From an uncultured Alistipes sp. (GTDB taxonomy: Bacteria; Bacteroidota; Bacteroidia; Bacteroidales; Rikenellaceae): a DNA stretch of 64,000 nucleotides. The notes below the pieces were generated by a model. The model had not been told where the DNA came from. It saw only the letters and a program-made list of their open reading frames with translations, and made no database searches. A program made the position numbers and the translations under genes. Each line of letters begins with the position of its first letter. Within the stretch, counting starts at the first letter, position 1. The stretch lies in contig CANASP010000002.1 in NCBI GenBank assembly GCA_947364365.1, positions 1 to 64,000 on the forward strand, written 5' to 3'. Shown here piece by piece: positions 18,145 to 28,532 of the stretch.

Positions 18145-20118
18145 CTATTTCAGCCGGTGCACCTCCAGATTCGACACGCGGCTGCGGAAGTCGCCCGCCT
18201 CGGCCAGCGGGAAGGCCAGCGTGCGCACGTCGCGCATGCGCGCCTTGCCCTCGTTGTGCCACAGCGTGCGGATGTCGAGCTCGTCGACCAGACGGCCGTC
18301 GACGTAGAGGCGCGTCGCCCGGTTGTCGCACTCGACGCCGATGCGCACCCGCTCGCCCGGCAGGGGCCTGTAGGAGAACGTGTTGAGGTAGCCGTCGCGC
18401 GCGAAGCCCAGCATGCCGCGCACGGGATCGGCGAGGTAGAACACCGCGGCGGGCGAGCGGAACAGCACCGTCCCGGGCTCCTCGGCCGCACAGTCGAGGT
18501 CGAACTCCACGCGGTAGCCGTAGCCCGCCTCGCGGTGGGGCGTGCGGCTGCCGGGAGCCACCGCCGGGGCCTTGTAGACCACGCCCGGCCCGTCGCCGAT
18601 GCGGCCGGCGAGGTTGACGCCCGGGGCCTCCGAGAGCCCCGCGCGCAGGCGGTCGAACGCATCGAAGGGAAGGGTCGTGGCGTCGGCGCCCGACCACATC
18701 TTCACCGCGAGGGTCTGCACGGCCGGATAGAGGCGGTCGTGGATGTCGCGCGTCGAGATGCCGTTGCCGCAGTGGTCGTTCCACACGGCGAACATGCCGC
18801 CCAGGATCGCCGGGTCGCGCTCCGCGAACCGCACGCCGTTGACGTTGGCAGGGGTCCACTCGTCGTAGAGCGCCCGCGTGTCGAGGTAGTCGTAGTAGTA
18901 ACCCGCGGCGGGCACGATATAGAGGTAGCCGTCGGGGATGCTCACGAGTTTGTAGCCCAGGTCGGCCATCGCCCTGGGGTCGGCATAGTCGTTCGACCAG
19001 GCGTGCATCACCACGTCGTCGACCTTCACCGGCGTCTCGCCCTTGGCGTGGGTGAGCGAGCCCCACACGCAGGCCTGCTTGCCGAAGCCTTCGACATAGC
19101 GGATATAGCGGTCGGTGAAGGCGCGGAACTTCTCCACCACCTCGGGGTCCTTGTTCGAGTACTCGTCGGTACCGATATGGACGCGCGGCCCGACGAAGAC
19201 GGGCTCGTCGCCCGCGAGGTACTCCTCGAAGAGCGCGTCGAGGAACCGGTAGGTCTCGGGGTTGAACAGATCCATGTGGTCCATGCCGTACTCCTTGCTG
19301 CCCAGCTCGGGCCGGTAGTGGCTGAAGGCGAGCGTATGGGCCGGGGCGTCGATCTCGGGGATGATCTCCACGCAGCGGTCGGCGGCCAGATGTTGCAGAT
19401 CGATGAATTCGCGCTTGGAGTAGCTGCCGTCGCGGGCCGTGAGACCGGGGAAGGTCTCCGATTCGAGGCGGAACGCCGCGTAGGTCTTGTCCCAGTCGTT
19501 GCCGAAATACTGCTTGAACCCGTTGTCGTTGAGATGGATCTGCAAGGCATTCATCTTGTAGTAGGCCAAGATCTTGACCCAGTCGCGCAGAAACGGCATG
19601 GGGATGAACTTGCGGCCGCAGTCGATCATCAGCCCGCGCAGCCCGTAGTCGGGCCAGTCGCGCAGCTCGCCCTGCGGCATGCGGCGGTCGGGCGTCTGCT
19701 CGCCCAGCTGCAACAGCGTGCGCGTGGCCCAGTAGAGCCCCTTTGCGGTGGGGGCCGTCACGGTCACGCGGTCGCCGATGCGGATGGCGTAGCCCTCATC
19801 GCCGAGGTTCTTGTCGGCCTTGAGCGCGAGCACGATATCGCCCTTGGCCGCGCGGCCCGCCGTCACCTCGGGGCGGCTGCCGAACAGTTCGGCCCAGTCG
19901 GCGGCCAGTTCGCGCGCCACGTGCTGCTGCGCGGCATCGTCGCCGCAGACGATGCGCATCGCGGCGGAAGGGACGAAGTCGCCCGCGGCGCCCCGCCACT
20001 CCTTGAGTTCGGGAATGACGAAGGGTTTGGGATTGGTAGAGGCAGCCCCGGCCGCGACGATGCCGCCCAGGGTGCAGAGGAGCGCGAGGAGCGATCCGAG
20101 AAGTCGATTTTTTCTCAT
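18145..20118 (-). CDS. Secreted GH20-family glycoside hydrolase with C-terminal concanavalin-like domain
   Basis: 657 residues from the ATG at 20118, which begins a signal peptide (MRKNRLLGSLLALLCTLGG). A GH20b N-terminal domain (about 30-155) precedes a GH20 barrel (about 158-480) with IDCGRKFIPM, LQIHLNDNG, IIPEIDAPAHT and the catalytic pair Asp318-Glu319 in HIGTDEY. Residues about 500-657 look like a jelly-roll/LamG-type domain (VEFDLDCAAEEPGTVLF, RLYVDGRLVDE). It lies downstream of the SusCD-like pair with its own -7 box; the likely role is release of terminal HexNAc from the glycan imported by that pair. Confidence 0.9.
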   Translation of the reverse strand: MRKNRLLGSLLALLCTLGGIVAAGAASTNPKPFVIPELKEWRGAAGDFVPSAAMRIVCGDDAAQQHVARELAADWAELFGSRPEVTAGRAAKGDIVLALKADKNLGDEGYAIRIGDRVTVTAPTAKGLYWATRTLLQLGEQTPDRRMPQGELRDWPDYGLRGLMIDCGRKFIPMPFLRDWVKILAYYKMNALQIHLNDNGFKQYFGNDWDKTYAAFRLESETFPGLTARDGSYSKREFIDLQHLAADRCVEIIPEIDAPAHTLAFSHYRPELGSKEYGMDHMDLFNPETYRFLDALFEEYLAGDEPVFVGPRVHIGTDEYSNKDPEVVEKFRAFTDRYIRYVEGFGKQACVWGSLTHAKGETPVKVDDVVMHAWSNDYADPRAMADLGYKLVSIPDGYLYIVPAAGYYYDYLDTRALYDEWTPANVNGVRFAERDPAILGGMFAVWNDHCGNGISTRDIHDRLYPAVQTLAVKMWSGADATTLPFDAFDRLRAGLSEAPGVNLAGRIGDGPGVVYKAPAVAPGSRTPHREAGYGYRVEFDLDCAAEEPGTVLFRSPAAVFYLADPVRGMLGFARDGYLNTFSYRPLPGERVRIGVECDNRATRLYVDGRLVDELDIRTLWHNEGKARMRDVRTLAFPLAEAGDFRSRVSNLEVHRLK

Positions 20119-20138
20119 CTTGATTCGGGTTGGTGGTG

Positions 20139-20205
20139 TAAAGATACGAAAAGTCTCGGCATAATCAAGCGTTCCGCTTGCTTCTGCCGAGACGGAGTAT
20201 CTTGG
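20139..20205 (-). promoter_or_regulatory. Hairpin repeat carrying a -7 box for the GH20 gene
   Basis: TATCTTTA (20146-20139, minus strand) lies 21 bp before the start codon and forms the edge of a hairpin repeat: agatac (20142-20147) with gtatct (20197-20202), gtctcggca with tgccgagac, and inner caagcg-ttc-cgcttg. Confidence 0.55.
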
Positions 20206-20243
20206 GCGCAGCCGGAGTATGCCCCACGACGCCGAGTTCGCGA

Positions 20244-20277
20244 TAAAAAAACCCGCGGATCCTTCCGGATCCGCGGG
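20244..20277 (-). terminator. Terminator of the susCD-like operon
   Basis: A perfect 11-bp stem cccgcggatcc / ggatccgcggg with loop ttcc (20252-20277) is followed on the minus strand by a run of seven T. It lies about 30 bp after the SusD-like stop codon. Confidence 0.85.
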
Positions 20278-20307
20278 CCACGCACGCAACGCGTAACAGC
20301 AAGTCTA

Positions 20308-22350
20308 CTAATGACCGCCGATCGCCCACCAGATGGGGGTTACAGGTTCGTCCACGCCGCCGAGCAGCTCTACGGCATGCTCATACTCCTTGGGGTCGGC
20401 GTTGTTCAGGCTCGAAGGATACTTCATACGCTGATAGAAGTAACCGGGCTTCTGTGCGCTCTTGTACGACTCCTTCGTCCACTCGGGCATCGTATTCATC
20501 GCAACCGACGACGAGGGAATCTCGAAGAACGGCAGACCGAGACGACGGTGATCCGACCAGCACTCCAGAGCCTGCCAAGGCGTATTGGCGATATACTTCT
20601 GGGTGATGATCTTCGTCAGCTGGTCGTTCAGCGCCGGGGTCCTGGCCACCTTGGCATAGAGCGTGTTGGCAGCCTTCGGGAACTCGTAGGTCCACGTACC
20701 CTCGTTGCCGGTGTAACCGTCGACATACTTCATGGCGGTAGCCACGGGCTCGGTCGTGTGCGAGAACTTCACCGACGTACCTACGCGGTTGTAGCTCTCC
20801 GACTCGATGTAGTCGGCATAGAAGTCGCCCATACCGTGGTACTCCAGGCTGACCTTGATACCGGCGTTGTAGGCGGCCTCGGCCGTCATACCGGCATTCC
20901 AGCCGCGGACGGCAGCCTCTGCGATCAGGAAATAGGTCTCCCACGGACCGAAGAAGATACGGCCCTGCGTCTTACCGTTGCGGAACTTGTCGTCCAGAGC
21001 GGGGAAGCATCCGCCGACAGTGGTCATCGACGTGCCGTTCCAGATAATACCGTTGTAACCGATGGCGATATCATCCATGACGAAGCAGTTCGTATAACCG
21101 TTCCAGGCATAGGAGATGTCGGTCTTGGTCTTGGGCAGCAGCGATTTATCGTCCTTGCCCTCGGCATTGGTGTCGTACATGTACTCGGTGATCGGCGCCT
21201 TGATGTTGCCCAGCGTCGGATAGTATCCCGACTCGATGCGGTTCTCGTTATCGCCCGGGAGATAGTAGTAAACGAACGCACGGGGATCGATGTTGGCGGG
21301 AATACCGTCGAGGAAGAACGCCTGCGTCGGGTTGTCGGTGTTGAGCTCGTAGTGATCCTGGAAGCGCTTGCCGAGGTAGTCGGCATCCTTGATATGCGCT
21401 TTGTAACGATTGACGTCGGGAGCCGTATAGAGGGCCTTGCCCGGATCGGCCAGCACCTTCTCCGAAGCCACACCGAGGTTGGTCGTCAGGTTGGTGAACG
21501 TAGCCGAAACCGACAGACGGTAACCGCGGCCGTAAACCGGCGTATAGTCGTCCCACGTAGCACCCGGAGCCTCCTGAATGCAGAATGCCTCGTCACCGGT
21601 CAGAATACCGCTGCCGGCAGCCACGGCCTTCTCGAACTCGGCCTGAGCCGTTGCGGGAGCCACCTCCGACAGACGCATCGCCAGACGCATCCACAGCGAG
21701 ATACCGAACTTCTTCCACTTGGCGGCATCGTACTTGAACGCCGGATCGCACTTGGCCTGGTCGTCCGTCGGTACGACGTTGACGTCGATAGCGGGAATCA
21801 CCTCGGCCAGCTCCTTATAAAGATAGGCATAAACCTCCTCCACGCTCTTGAACTCGGGGTTCTCGCCCTGGAAGCCGTCGATGGGCATCGGGCCGAAGCA
21901 GTCGGTGAAATCGGCCATCGCCATGACACGCCAGATGCGGGCGAAGAGCTTGAGGTTGGGGAGGAACTTCTCCTCGGTTTCGGTGGTACCGGCAGCGAGG
22001 TGCTCGTCGACCAGATTCATGGCCACGACGGCTCCCTTGATGCTGTTGGCGATCAGACCGTACGTACCGCCGTTCCACTCGTCGCTGTAGTCGCCGGTCA
22101 GGATACCGTAGTTGTCGAAACCGTTGAAACGGGCATAAACCGCCCAGCTGAGGATCCAGGTACGCTCACCGTAGTAAGGCTCCTGCATATAGCCCTTGAA
22201 TGCCTGATTGAGCGCATAATAAGGCTTCGTCTGGAGCACACCGGCAACCATCGGCTTCTCGTTGATCTCGTCGAAGTCCGAGCAGGCGGACAGCGCAAGC
22301 GATGCGGAAGCCAGGGCGACGGCTGCGAATTTTATCATGTTGTTTTTCAT
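20308..22350 (-). CDS. SusD/RagB-family outer-membrane lipoprotein
   Basis: 680 residues. A lipoprotein signal ends at the lipobox ALSAC (Cys about residue 23), followed by SDFDEINEKP. The body is an alpha-helical SusD-like protein (KLFARIWRVMAMADFTDCFG, then YEHAVELLGGVDEP near the end), most like the SusD/RagB subgroup that pairs with large SusC proteins. SusD proteins sit on the cell surface as lids that bind glycan or peptide over the SusC channel. The start is 15 bp after the SusC-like stop; the pair is one operon. Codon use is less extreme than in neighbours. Ligand unknown; the adjacent GH20 suggests HexNAc-containing glycans. Confidence 0.93.
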   Translation of the reverse strand: MKNNMIKFAAVALASASLALSACSDFDEINEKPMVAGVLQTKPYYALNQAFKGYMQEPYYGERTWILSWAVYARFNGFDNYGILTGDYSDEWNGGTYGLIANSIKGAVVAMNLVDEHLAAGTTETEEKFLPNLKLFARIWRVMAMADFTDCFGPMPIDGFQGENPEFKSVEEVYAYLYKELAEVIPAIDVNVVPTDDQAKCDPAFKYDAAKWKKFGISLWMRLAMRLSEVAPATAQAEFEKAVAAGSGILTGDEAFCIQEAPGATWDDYTPVYGRGYRLSVSATFTNLTTNLGVASEKVLADPGKALYTAPDVNRYKAHIKDADYLGKRFQDHYELNTDNPTQAFFLDGIPANIDPRAFVYYYLPGDNENRIESGYYPTLGNIKAPITEYMYDTNAEGKDDKSLLPKTKTDISYAWNGYTNCFVMDDIAIGYNGIIWNGTSMTTVGGCFPALDDKFRNGKTQGRIFFGPWETYFLIAEAAVRGWNAGMTAEAAYNAGIKVSLEYHGMGDFYADYIESESYNRVGTSVKFSHTTEPVATAMKYVDGYTGNEGTWTYEFPKAANTLYAKVARTPALNDQLTKIITQKYIANTPWQALECWSDHRRLGLPFFEIPSSSVAMNTMPEWTKESYKSAQKPGYFYQRMKYPSSLNNADPKEYEHAVELLGGVDEPVTPIWWAIGGH

Positions 22351-22365
22351 AGAATGTTTCGTTTA

Positions 22366-25300
22366 TTAGAATCCGAGCGAAATGTTGAATACATAGCTGC
22401 GCGACGTCGGGATGGAACCGTACTCGAAACCGGTTGCGTTGGTCGAGGTGGCGTATACCGACTCGGGGTCGAGACCGCGCATAGCGCTGTAGATCATGCA
22501 GACGTTCGTCATCGAGAAGCCGACCTTGATCGACTGGAAGACGCGCGTGCGGGCCAGCAGACGCTTGGGCAGCGAGTAGTTGATCGAAAGGTTACGCAGA
22601 CGGACGTTGGTCGCATCGTAGAGGTTGGCCTCGCCGATACCGAGGTTACCCGTACCCGACACGGCGCTCCAGTACTGCTGCGGCGTCACCTTGTTCTCGT
22701 TGACCACGTAGTTGCCGTCGCCGTCCTTGTAGACACCCGGCACGACGAACTCCTCACGGGCGCCGTTCACGACGGTGCAGGCTGCCGTACCGGCCGACTG
22801 CATCATCTGCTGCGTACCCGAGAAGATCTTACCGCCTACGCGGGCATCGATCTGGAATGCGAACGAGAGGTTCTTCCACGAGAATTCGTTGGTCCAGCCC
22901 AGGTTGGCCGAAGCCTGCTGCGTACCGAGGTACTGGGCGCCGGTGGCCGTCGGCAGACCCGACGAGTTGAGCACGAGCTGACCGTAGTAGGGGCTGTTCT
23001 CGTCGTCCACGCGGGCGAACTTCGTACCGTAGATTTCACCGTAATCGCCGCCGACCATCGCATAGACGTTCAGGTTGTCGAAACCGCCGAGCGAATAGCG
23101 CTCCACGCCGTCGGCCAGCTCGAGAATCTTGTTCTCGTTGTGGGCGATGTTGAAGTTGGTGCGCCAGGTGAAGTTCTCCGAACGGACGGGCGTCGCGTTG
23201 AGCATGATCTCGATACCCTCGTTCTGGATGTTACCGGCATTGACCTTCTTCGAACCGTAACCCGAAAGCTGGTTCATCGGCAGGTTGATGAGCTGGTTGG
23301 TGGCGTTGGACTTGTAGTATGCGAAGTCGATACCCAGTCGGTTGTCGAAGAACTTGATCTCGAAACCGGCCTCCCACGACTTGATGAGCTCGTTCTTGAC
23401 ATTGGCATCGAACTTCACCGAACCGCTCTCGCTGGCCGTCGGACGCTCGAAGTAGTCCTGACCCACGCTGTAGGTGTTGTAGAGCTGGTAGGGATCCATG
23501 TCGTTACCCACCTGGGCGTACGATGCGCGCACCTTGGCGTAGGTGATCCAGTCGGGCATGTTGCCGTACTTGTTGATCATGTCGCTCAGCACCCACGAAA
23601 GCGAAACCGAGGGATAGAAGAACGAACGGTTGGCCTTCGACAGGGTCGAGGTCCAGTCGTTGCGGAAGGTGGCGTCGAGGAAGATCCAGCCGCCGTAGTT
23701 GATCTGGGCCGTACCGTAGAGCGAGTTCATCTTGCGGTGCGAGTAGCTCTCGCTCACGCCGGGCTTCGACGTACCGTTGTTCAGGTCGAACAGGTCGCGG
23801 ACGTTGAGCGTGTTGCTCGACGACAGGCCGCGGCTCTCGCGCTCCATGAGGTTGCCGCCGAAGGTCAGGGCACCGCCCCACTCGCCGAAGATGTTGTCCT
23901 TCTTGGCCGAGAGGAGGAACGAGTAGTTGTTCTCGAAGAAGCGGCTCTCGCCGATCGAGTAACGACCGTTCATCTGGAGGTTCTTGTTACCGCCGTAGAG
24001 GTGCGACGTGGTCTCGGTGAAGTACATATCGCTACCGGCACGCAGCTCGGCGTCGAGCCAGTCGGTGAAGCGGTACTTGATCGATGCGTTCATCAGGAAA
24101 CGATCGCGGGCGTCGTCGCTGAGGTTGTACTTGCGCATCCAGTAGGGGTTGTTGGCGTCGGGGTTGTAGTAGGACATGTTGCCCGAAGCATCCAGCGGAT
24201 TGCGGAACTCCGTCACGTCGAGCGACGTGGGATAGGTGTAGAACGCACGCGACATGTTGCTGGCGTTGGCACCCGACACGGGACGGTTGTTGGCCTTGGC
24301 ACGGATATACTGTACCTTGGCGTCGAAGGTCCAGCGGTCGTCCTTACCGAAGGTCGACGTACCGCGGAGCATGAGGTTCGTACGACGCAGCTCGGCGCCC
24401 GGAGTCTGGCTCTGGTCGTTCATGCGGGTCAGCGACGAATAGATCGACGTCTTGCCGTACTGCTGCTGGAAGGTGATGTTGCCCTGGAGGTTGACGCCCG
24501 TGTCCATGTAGTTTTCGAGGCTGTCGTAGTAGCGCATATGGCCCGTGGTGCCATCCCAGCGCGTATACTCCTGACCCTCGATCTTGGGACCCCAGCTCGA
24601 ACCCGACTGGCTGTCGTAAGCGCCCGTCGAACCCTGGCCGAAGATGGTCTGGTGATCGGGACGCATGAAGGTGGTGGTAGCGGCCACCGAACCGCCGATC
24701 GTGATACCCAGACCGGGATTTTCACGACCCTTCTTGGTGGTGATGAGGATGACACCGTTACCGGCGCGCGAACCGTAGAGTGCGGCGGCCGAGGCGCCCT
24801 TCAGCACCGACATCGACTCGACGTCCTCGGGGTTGATATCCTGCAGACCGTTACCCATATCGGCCGAAGGATTCCAGAAGTCGTTATTCGACGCACCGAT
24901 GAAGTTATCCATCGGGGTACCGTCGATGACGATAAGAGGCTGGTTGAGACCGGTAAGCGAGTTGTTACCGCGAAGCTGGATTTTCGACGATCCGGCAGGA
25001 CCGTTGCTCGAACGGATGATCTGGACACCGGCGATCTTACCGGTCAGTGCGTTCGTGATGTTGGTCTCGCGCGCCTGGACGAGCGACTCGCCCTTGACCT
25101 CCTGGATGGCGTAACCCAGGGTCTTCTTCTCGCGCGAAATACCGAGGGCCGTTACAACGACCTCGCCAATTGCTTGAGAATCTTCAAGAAGCGTGACCGT
25201 GACGGGGGGGGGGAACTTTCGCCCCGATCTCTACGGTCTGAGGTACGTAGCCGATAAACGACACCTCGATAATGGAGTTGGGCTTCACCGAGATGGAGAA

Positions 25301-25501
25301 AGCGCCGTTCACGTCGGCGGTGACACCGTTGGTCGTTCCGGGAACGATGACCGATGCGCCCGGGAGCGCATTGCCTTCGGAGTCGACGACCGTACCCTTC
25401 ACTACCAGCGACTGCGCCGAGGCTGCGGTCGCTACGAACAGAGCGACGGCCACGAGCAGATTGCGGCAGAGAGCATAAAAACTCATCGATTTTTGTTTCA
25501 T
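22366..25501 (-). CDS. SusC/RagA-family TonB-dependent receptor, frameshifted at a C10 tract
   Basis: The gene encodes a SusC-type outer-membrane importer of about 1,044 residues if frame is restored. Segment 25501-25184: signal peptide and carboxypeptidase-like N-terminal domain (VVKGTVVDSEGNALPGASV, GYVPQTVEIGAKVPPP). Segment about 25190-22366: LGYAIQEVKGESLVQARETN, plug domain (LRGNNSLTGLNQPLIVIDG, ALYGSRAGNGVILITTKKG) and the beta barrel ending in FNISLGF. The two frames meet at ten C on the coding strand (25204-25213); nine would join them. Either the gene is switched off by slipped-strand mispairing, or it is a pseudogene or a sequencing error. A -7 box lies at 25617-25624. Confidence 0.9.
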
Positions 25502-25616
25502 TGCATTTTAAAATTAGGTGAATTGGTAAAGTTAAAGCTGTTTCCGAGATCTAATGATGGGTAATTCTCATAGGCAGTTTTTAACGTTTTTAATTAAACA
25601 GTCGGGTTCTATTTTT

Positions 25617-25624
25617 CAAAGATA
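25617..25624 (-). promoter_or_regulatory. -7 box of the susCD-like operon
   Basis: TATCTTTG on the minus strand, giving a leader of about 110 nt before the SusC-like ATG. A C8 tract lies 44-51 bp upstream of it (25668-25675). Confidence 0.55.
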
Positions 25625-25738
25625 AAACTTTTTTTCTTTAAACACACCTTTTTGGTCAAAAAAAATACCCCCCCCTAAAAAAGCTGGGTATAAGAGCGAT
25701 CCGGCATACCGGAAAGCGCATTCGGCGCCGTCGGCGCT

Positions 25739-25767
25739 TGCCGGGCCGATTATTTTTCCTATATTTG
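25739..25767 (+). promoter_or_regulatory. Promoter of plsY
   Basis: TTG (25739-25741) and TATATTTG (25760-25767) are 18 nt apart, close to the Bacteroidota pattern. The leader to the ATG is about 70 nt. Confidence 0.6.
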
Positions 25768-25842
25768 CAAATAGTTAAACACGGCGCCCGCCGACCCGCA
25801 CGCACGCCTTCGCGCCGGGCGCCGACAAACCGACGAAAAAAA

Positions 25843-26550
25843 ATGATACTGACATACTCCATCCTCGTTTCGATGCTCGTGGTGGCCTATCTGCTCGGGT
25901 CGATCCCGAGCGCCGTGTGGATCGGCAAGAAATACTACGGCATCGACATCCGCGAGCACGGCTCGAAGAACGCCGGAGCGACCAACATGCTGCGCGTGCT
26001 GGGCCGCCGCGCCGCGCTGCCCGTCTTCGGGCTCGACATGCTCAAGGGCTTCGTCGCCGTGACGATCATCGACCTGGCGAAATACACCAGCCTCTTCGAG
26101 GGAGGCGCCAACGAGGATTGGTTCTATGCGCTGCGCTTCGCCGCGGTCTTCGCCGCCGTGCTGGGCCACATCTTCCCCGTTTTCGCCGGGTTCCGCGGCG
26201 GCAAGGGGGTCGCCACGCTCGTGGGCGCCATCATGGGGGTCAACGCACCGCTCGTGCTGCTCTGCTTCGGCGTGTGGTTCCTGGTGCTGATGACCACCCA
26301 CTACGTCTCGCTCTCGTCGATGATCGCCGGGTGCAGCTTCCCCGTCTTCACGCTCATCTCGCCGAAGGTCAACCACGTATGGCCCTTCGTCGCCTTCTCG
26401 TTCATCGTCGCCGTGCTGCTCCTCTACACCCACCGCAAGAACATCGAGCGGCTGCGCGCCGGCACCGAGTCGAAGATCTACATCTGGCGCCCGCGCCGCG
26501 TCGGCGTTCCCCACGACGACACGACGCCTCCCGGACAGCCCGAAGCATAA
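25843..26550 (+). CDS. plsY: Glycerol-3-phosphate acyltransferase PlsY
   Basis: 235 residues with about five membrane helices. Conserved family sites are visible: LLGSIPSAVWIGK near the N-terminus, GSKNAGATNMLRVLG (substrate-binding block) and FRGGKGVAT (second conserved block). PlsY transfers acyl groups from acyl-phosphate to glycerol-3-phosphate, giving lysophosphatidate, the first step of phospholipid synthesis. The ATG at 25843 is preceded by an A-rich stretch. An acyl-CoA ligase follows after 40 bp, fitting a lipid-metabolism pair. Confidence 0.95.
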   Translation: MILTYSILVSMLVVAYLLGSIPSAVWIGKKYYGIDIREHGSKNAGATNMLRVLGRRAALPVFGLDMLKGFVAVTIIDLAKYTSLFEGGANEDWFYALRFAAVFAAVLGHIFPVFAGFRGGKGVATLVGAIMGVNAPLVLLCFGVWFLVLMTTHYVSLSSMIAGCSFPVFTLISPKVNHVWPFVAFSFIVAVLLLYTHRKNIERLRAGTESKIYIWRPRRVGVPHDDTTPPGQPEA

Positions 26551-26590
26551 ACCGCGGCGGCCGCCGCCCTTACGGATAACCCCCACGCCC

Positions 26591-28291
26591 ATGTTACAGG
26601 ACAACCTGATCCGAATCTACGAAGCGAGTTTCCGCGAAAACCGCGAAATGTCGGCCCTGACCGACTATTTCAAGGGCGAGACCTTCTCCTACTACGAGAT
26701 GGCGAAGGAGATCGCCAAACTCCACCTGCTCTTCGACAAGGCGGGCATCGTCCCCGGCGACAGGATCGCCCTGATCGGGCGCAACAACCCCCGCTGGTGC
26801 ATCACCTACATCGCCACGATCACCTACGGAGCCGTCATCGTCCCCATCCTCCAGGACTTCACCCCCACCGACATCGTCCACATCATCAACCACTCCGAGA
26901 GCCGGCTGCTCTTCCTGGGCGACAACTTCTGGGACGTGATCGAGGAGGAGCAGATCCACCGCGTCGAGGCGGTCTTCTCGCTCACCGACTTCCACGCGGT
27001 CTTCGAGCGCGAGGGCGACCGGCTGACCCGCTACCAGAAGAACATCCTCAAGAACTACCGCGCGGCCTATCCCCGCGGCTTCAGCGTCAACGACATCCGC
27101 TACCCCGAGATCCCCAACGACCGCGTCTGCCTGCTCAACTACACGTCGGGCACCACGGGCTATTCGAAGGGGGTGATGCTCACGGTCAACAACCTCACGG
27201 GCAACGTCGTCTTCGCCCGCTCGGCCCTCAACACCCAGACCGGGCAGTGCTACTTCCAGCGCGGCGGCCGCACGCTCTCGTTCCTGCCGCTGGCCCACGC
27301 CTACGGCTGCGCCTTCGATTTCCTGGCGCCGCTGGCCGTCGGCGGCCACATCACGCTGCTGGGCCGCATCCCCTCGCCCAAGATCCTGCTGGAGGCGATG
27401 GCCTCGGTCCAGCCCACCATCATCTGCTGCGTGCCGATGATCCTCGAGAAGGTCTACCGCAAGCAGGTGCTCCCGCTGCTGGAGAAGGGCCCCATGTCGA
27501 TCGCCATGAAGATTCCGCTCGTCAACACGGCCATCTACTCGGTGATCCGCAAGAAGCTCATGGACGCCTTCGGCGGCAACGTCTCGATCTTCATCGTCGG
27601 CGGCGCGCCGATGAACCAGGAGACCGAGTCGTTCCTCATGAAGATCCGCTTCCCGATCACCATCGGCTACGGCATGACCGAGTGCGCCCCGCTCATCAGC
27701 TTCGCCCCCGACAACGAGTTCAAGCCGGGTTCGTGCGGCCGCTATCTCGCCGGCCTGCTCGACGTGCGCATCGACTCGTCCGACCCCGAAAACACGGCCG
27801 GCGAGATCCTCGTGCGCGGCGAGCACGTCATGACGGGCTATTACAAGAACGAGCGCGACACGCGGAAGGTCCTCGACGCCGACGGCTGGCTCCACACGGG
27901 CGACATGGGCACGATGGACCCCGACGGTACGCTCTACATCCGCGGCCGGTCGAAGACCATGATCCTCTCGGGCAACGGGCAGAACATCTACCCCGAGGAG
28001 ATCGAGGATAGGCTCAACAACATGTATCTGGTACTCGAATCGCTCGTGCTCGACGCGGGAGGCGGGAGGCTGAAGGCCCTCGTGGTGCCCGACTACGAGC
28101 AGGCCGAGGCCGAAGGGGTCGACAAGGAGGAGCTGCCCGCCATCATGCAGCGCAACCTCCAGGAGCTCAACACCCAGCTCGCCGCCTACGAGCGGGTCGC
28201 CGAGGTAATACTCTACCCCACCGAGTTCGAGAAGACCCCCAAGCGCAGTATCAAGCGCTACCTCTACGCGCCCCAGCTGCTCAACAAATAG
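26591..28291 (+). CDS. AMP-forming acyl-CoA synthetase (long-chain fatty-acid ligase type)
   Basis: 566 residues of the ANL adenylate-forming family: P-loop YTSGTTGYSKGVM, GYGMTECAP (adenine binding), HTGDMG and the hinge RGRSKTMILSGNGQNIYPEE, with the C-terminal Lys in KTPKRSIKRYLY. It activates a fatty acid to acyl-AMP and then acyl-CoA. The length matches FadD-like enzymes of Bacteroidota. It follows plsY by 40 bp and is probably co-transcribed. No membrane segments. Confidence 0.92.
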   Translation: MLQDNLIRIYEASFRENREMSALTDYFKGETFSYYEMAKEIAKLHLLFDKAGIVPGDRIALIGRNNPRWCITYIATITYGAVIVPILQDFTPTDIVHIINHSESRLLFLGDNFWDVIEEEQIHRVEAVFSLTDFHAVFEREGDRLTRYQKNILKNYRAAYPRGFSVNDIRYPEIPNDRVCLLNYTSGTTGYSKGVMLTVNNLTGNVVFARSALNTQTGQCYFQRGGRTLSFLPLAHAYGCAFDFLAPLAVGGHITLLGRIPSPKILLEAMASVQPTIICCVPMILEKVYRKQVLPLLEKGPMSIAMKIPLVNTAIYSVIRKKLMDAFGGNVSIFIVGGAPMNQETESFLMKIRFPITIGYGMTECAPLISFAPDNEFKPGSCGRYLAGLLDVRIDSSDPENTAGEILVRGEHVMTGYYKNERDTRKVLDADGWLHTGDMGTMDPDGTLYIRGRSKTMILSGNGQNIYPEEIEDRLNNMYLVLESLVLDAGGGRLKALVVPDYEQAEAEGVDKEELPAIMQRNLQELNTQLAAYERVAEVILYPTEFEKTPKRSIKRYLYAPQLLNK

Positions 28292-28520
28292 CACCCGCAC
28301 GCCGGAGAAGCGCGGGGCGGACGAAGGAGGATATGTCGGCTTCGGCGACGATCCTCTTAAAAGTCCGCGGGAACGGATGGAATGCAGCAAGCCGGCGGCG
28401 GCGAAATCCGACGGGCGGCGCTCGCCCCGATATGCCGGAACCGGCCGTCATCGCACGGTATCGGAGCGTCCCGAAAAGCAGGTTAACGGCATCTCGCGCG
28501 AAATTGTAGCCGGTTTTTGC

Positions 28521-28528
28521 TAACTTTG
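28521..28528 (+). promoter_or_regulatory. -7 box almost touching the histidine-kinase ATG
   Basis: TAACTTTG ends 4 nt before the ATG at 28533, predicting a leaderless or nearly leaderless transcript. Confidence 0.55.
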
Positions 28529-28532
28529 CTTC

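Noticed and set aside
18115-25257. A 2,380-codon open frame on the plus strand opposite the GH20, SusD-like and SusC-like genes
   Set aside because: It is the antisense shadow of high-GC coding sequence: it mirrors known genes codon for codon, is full of His/Val/Arg runs and has no domain.
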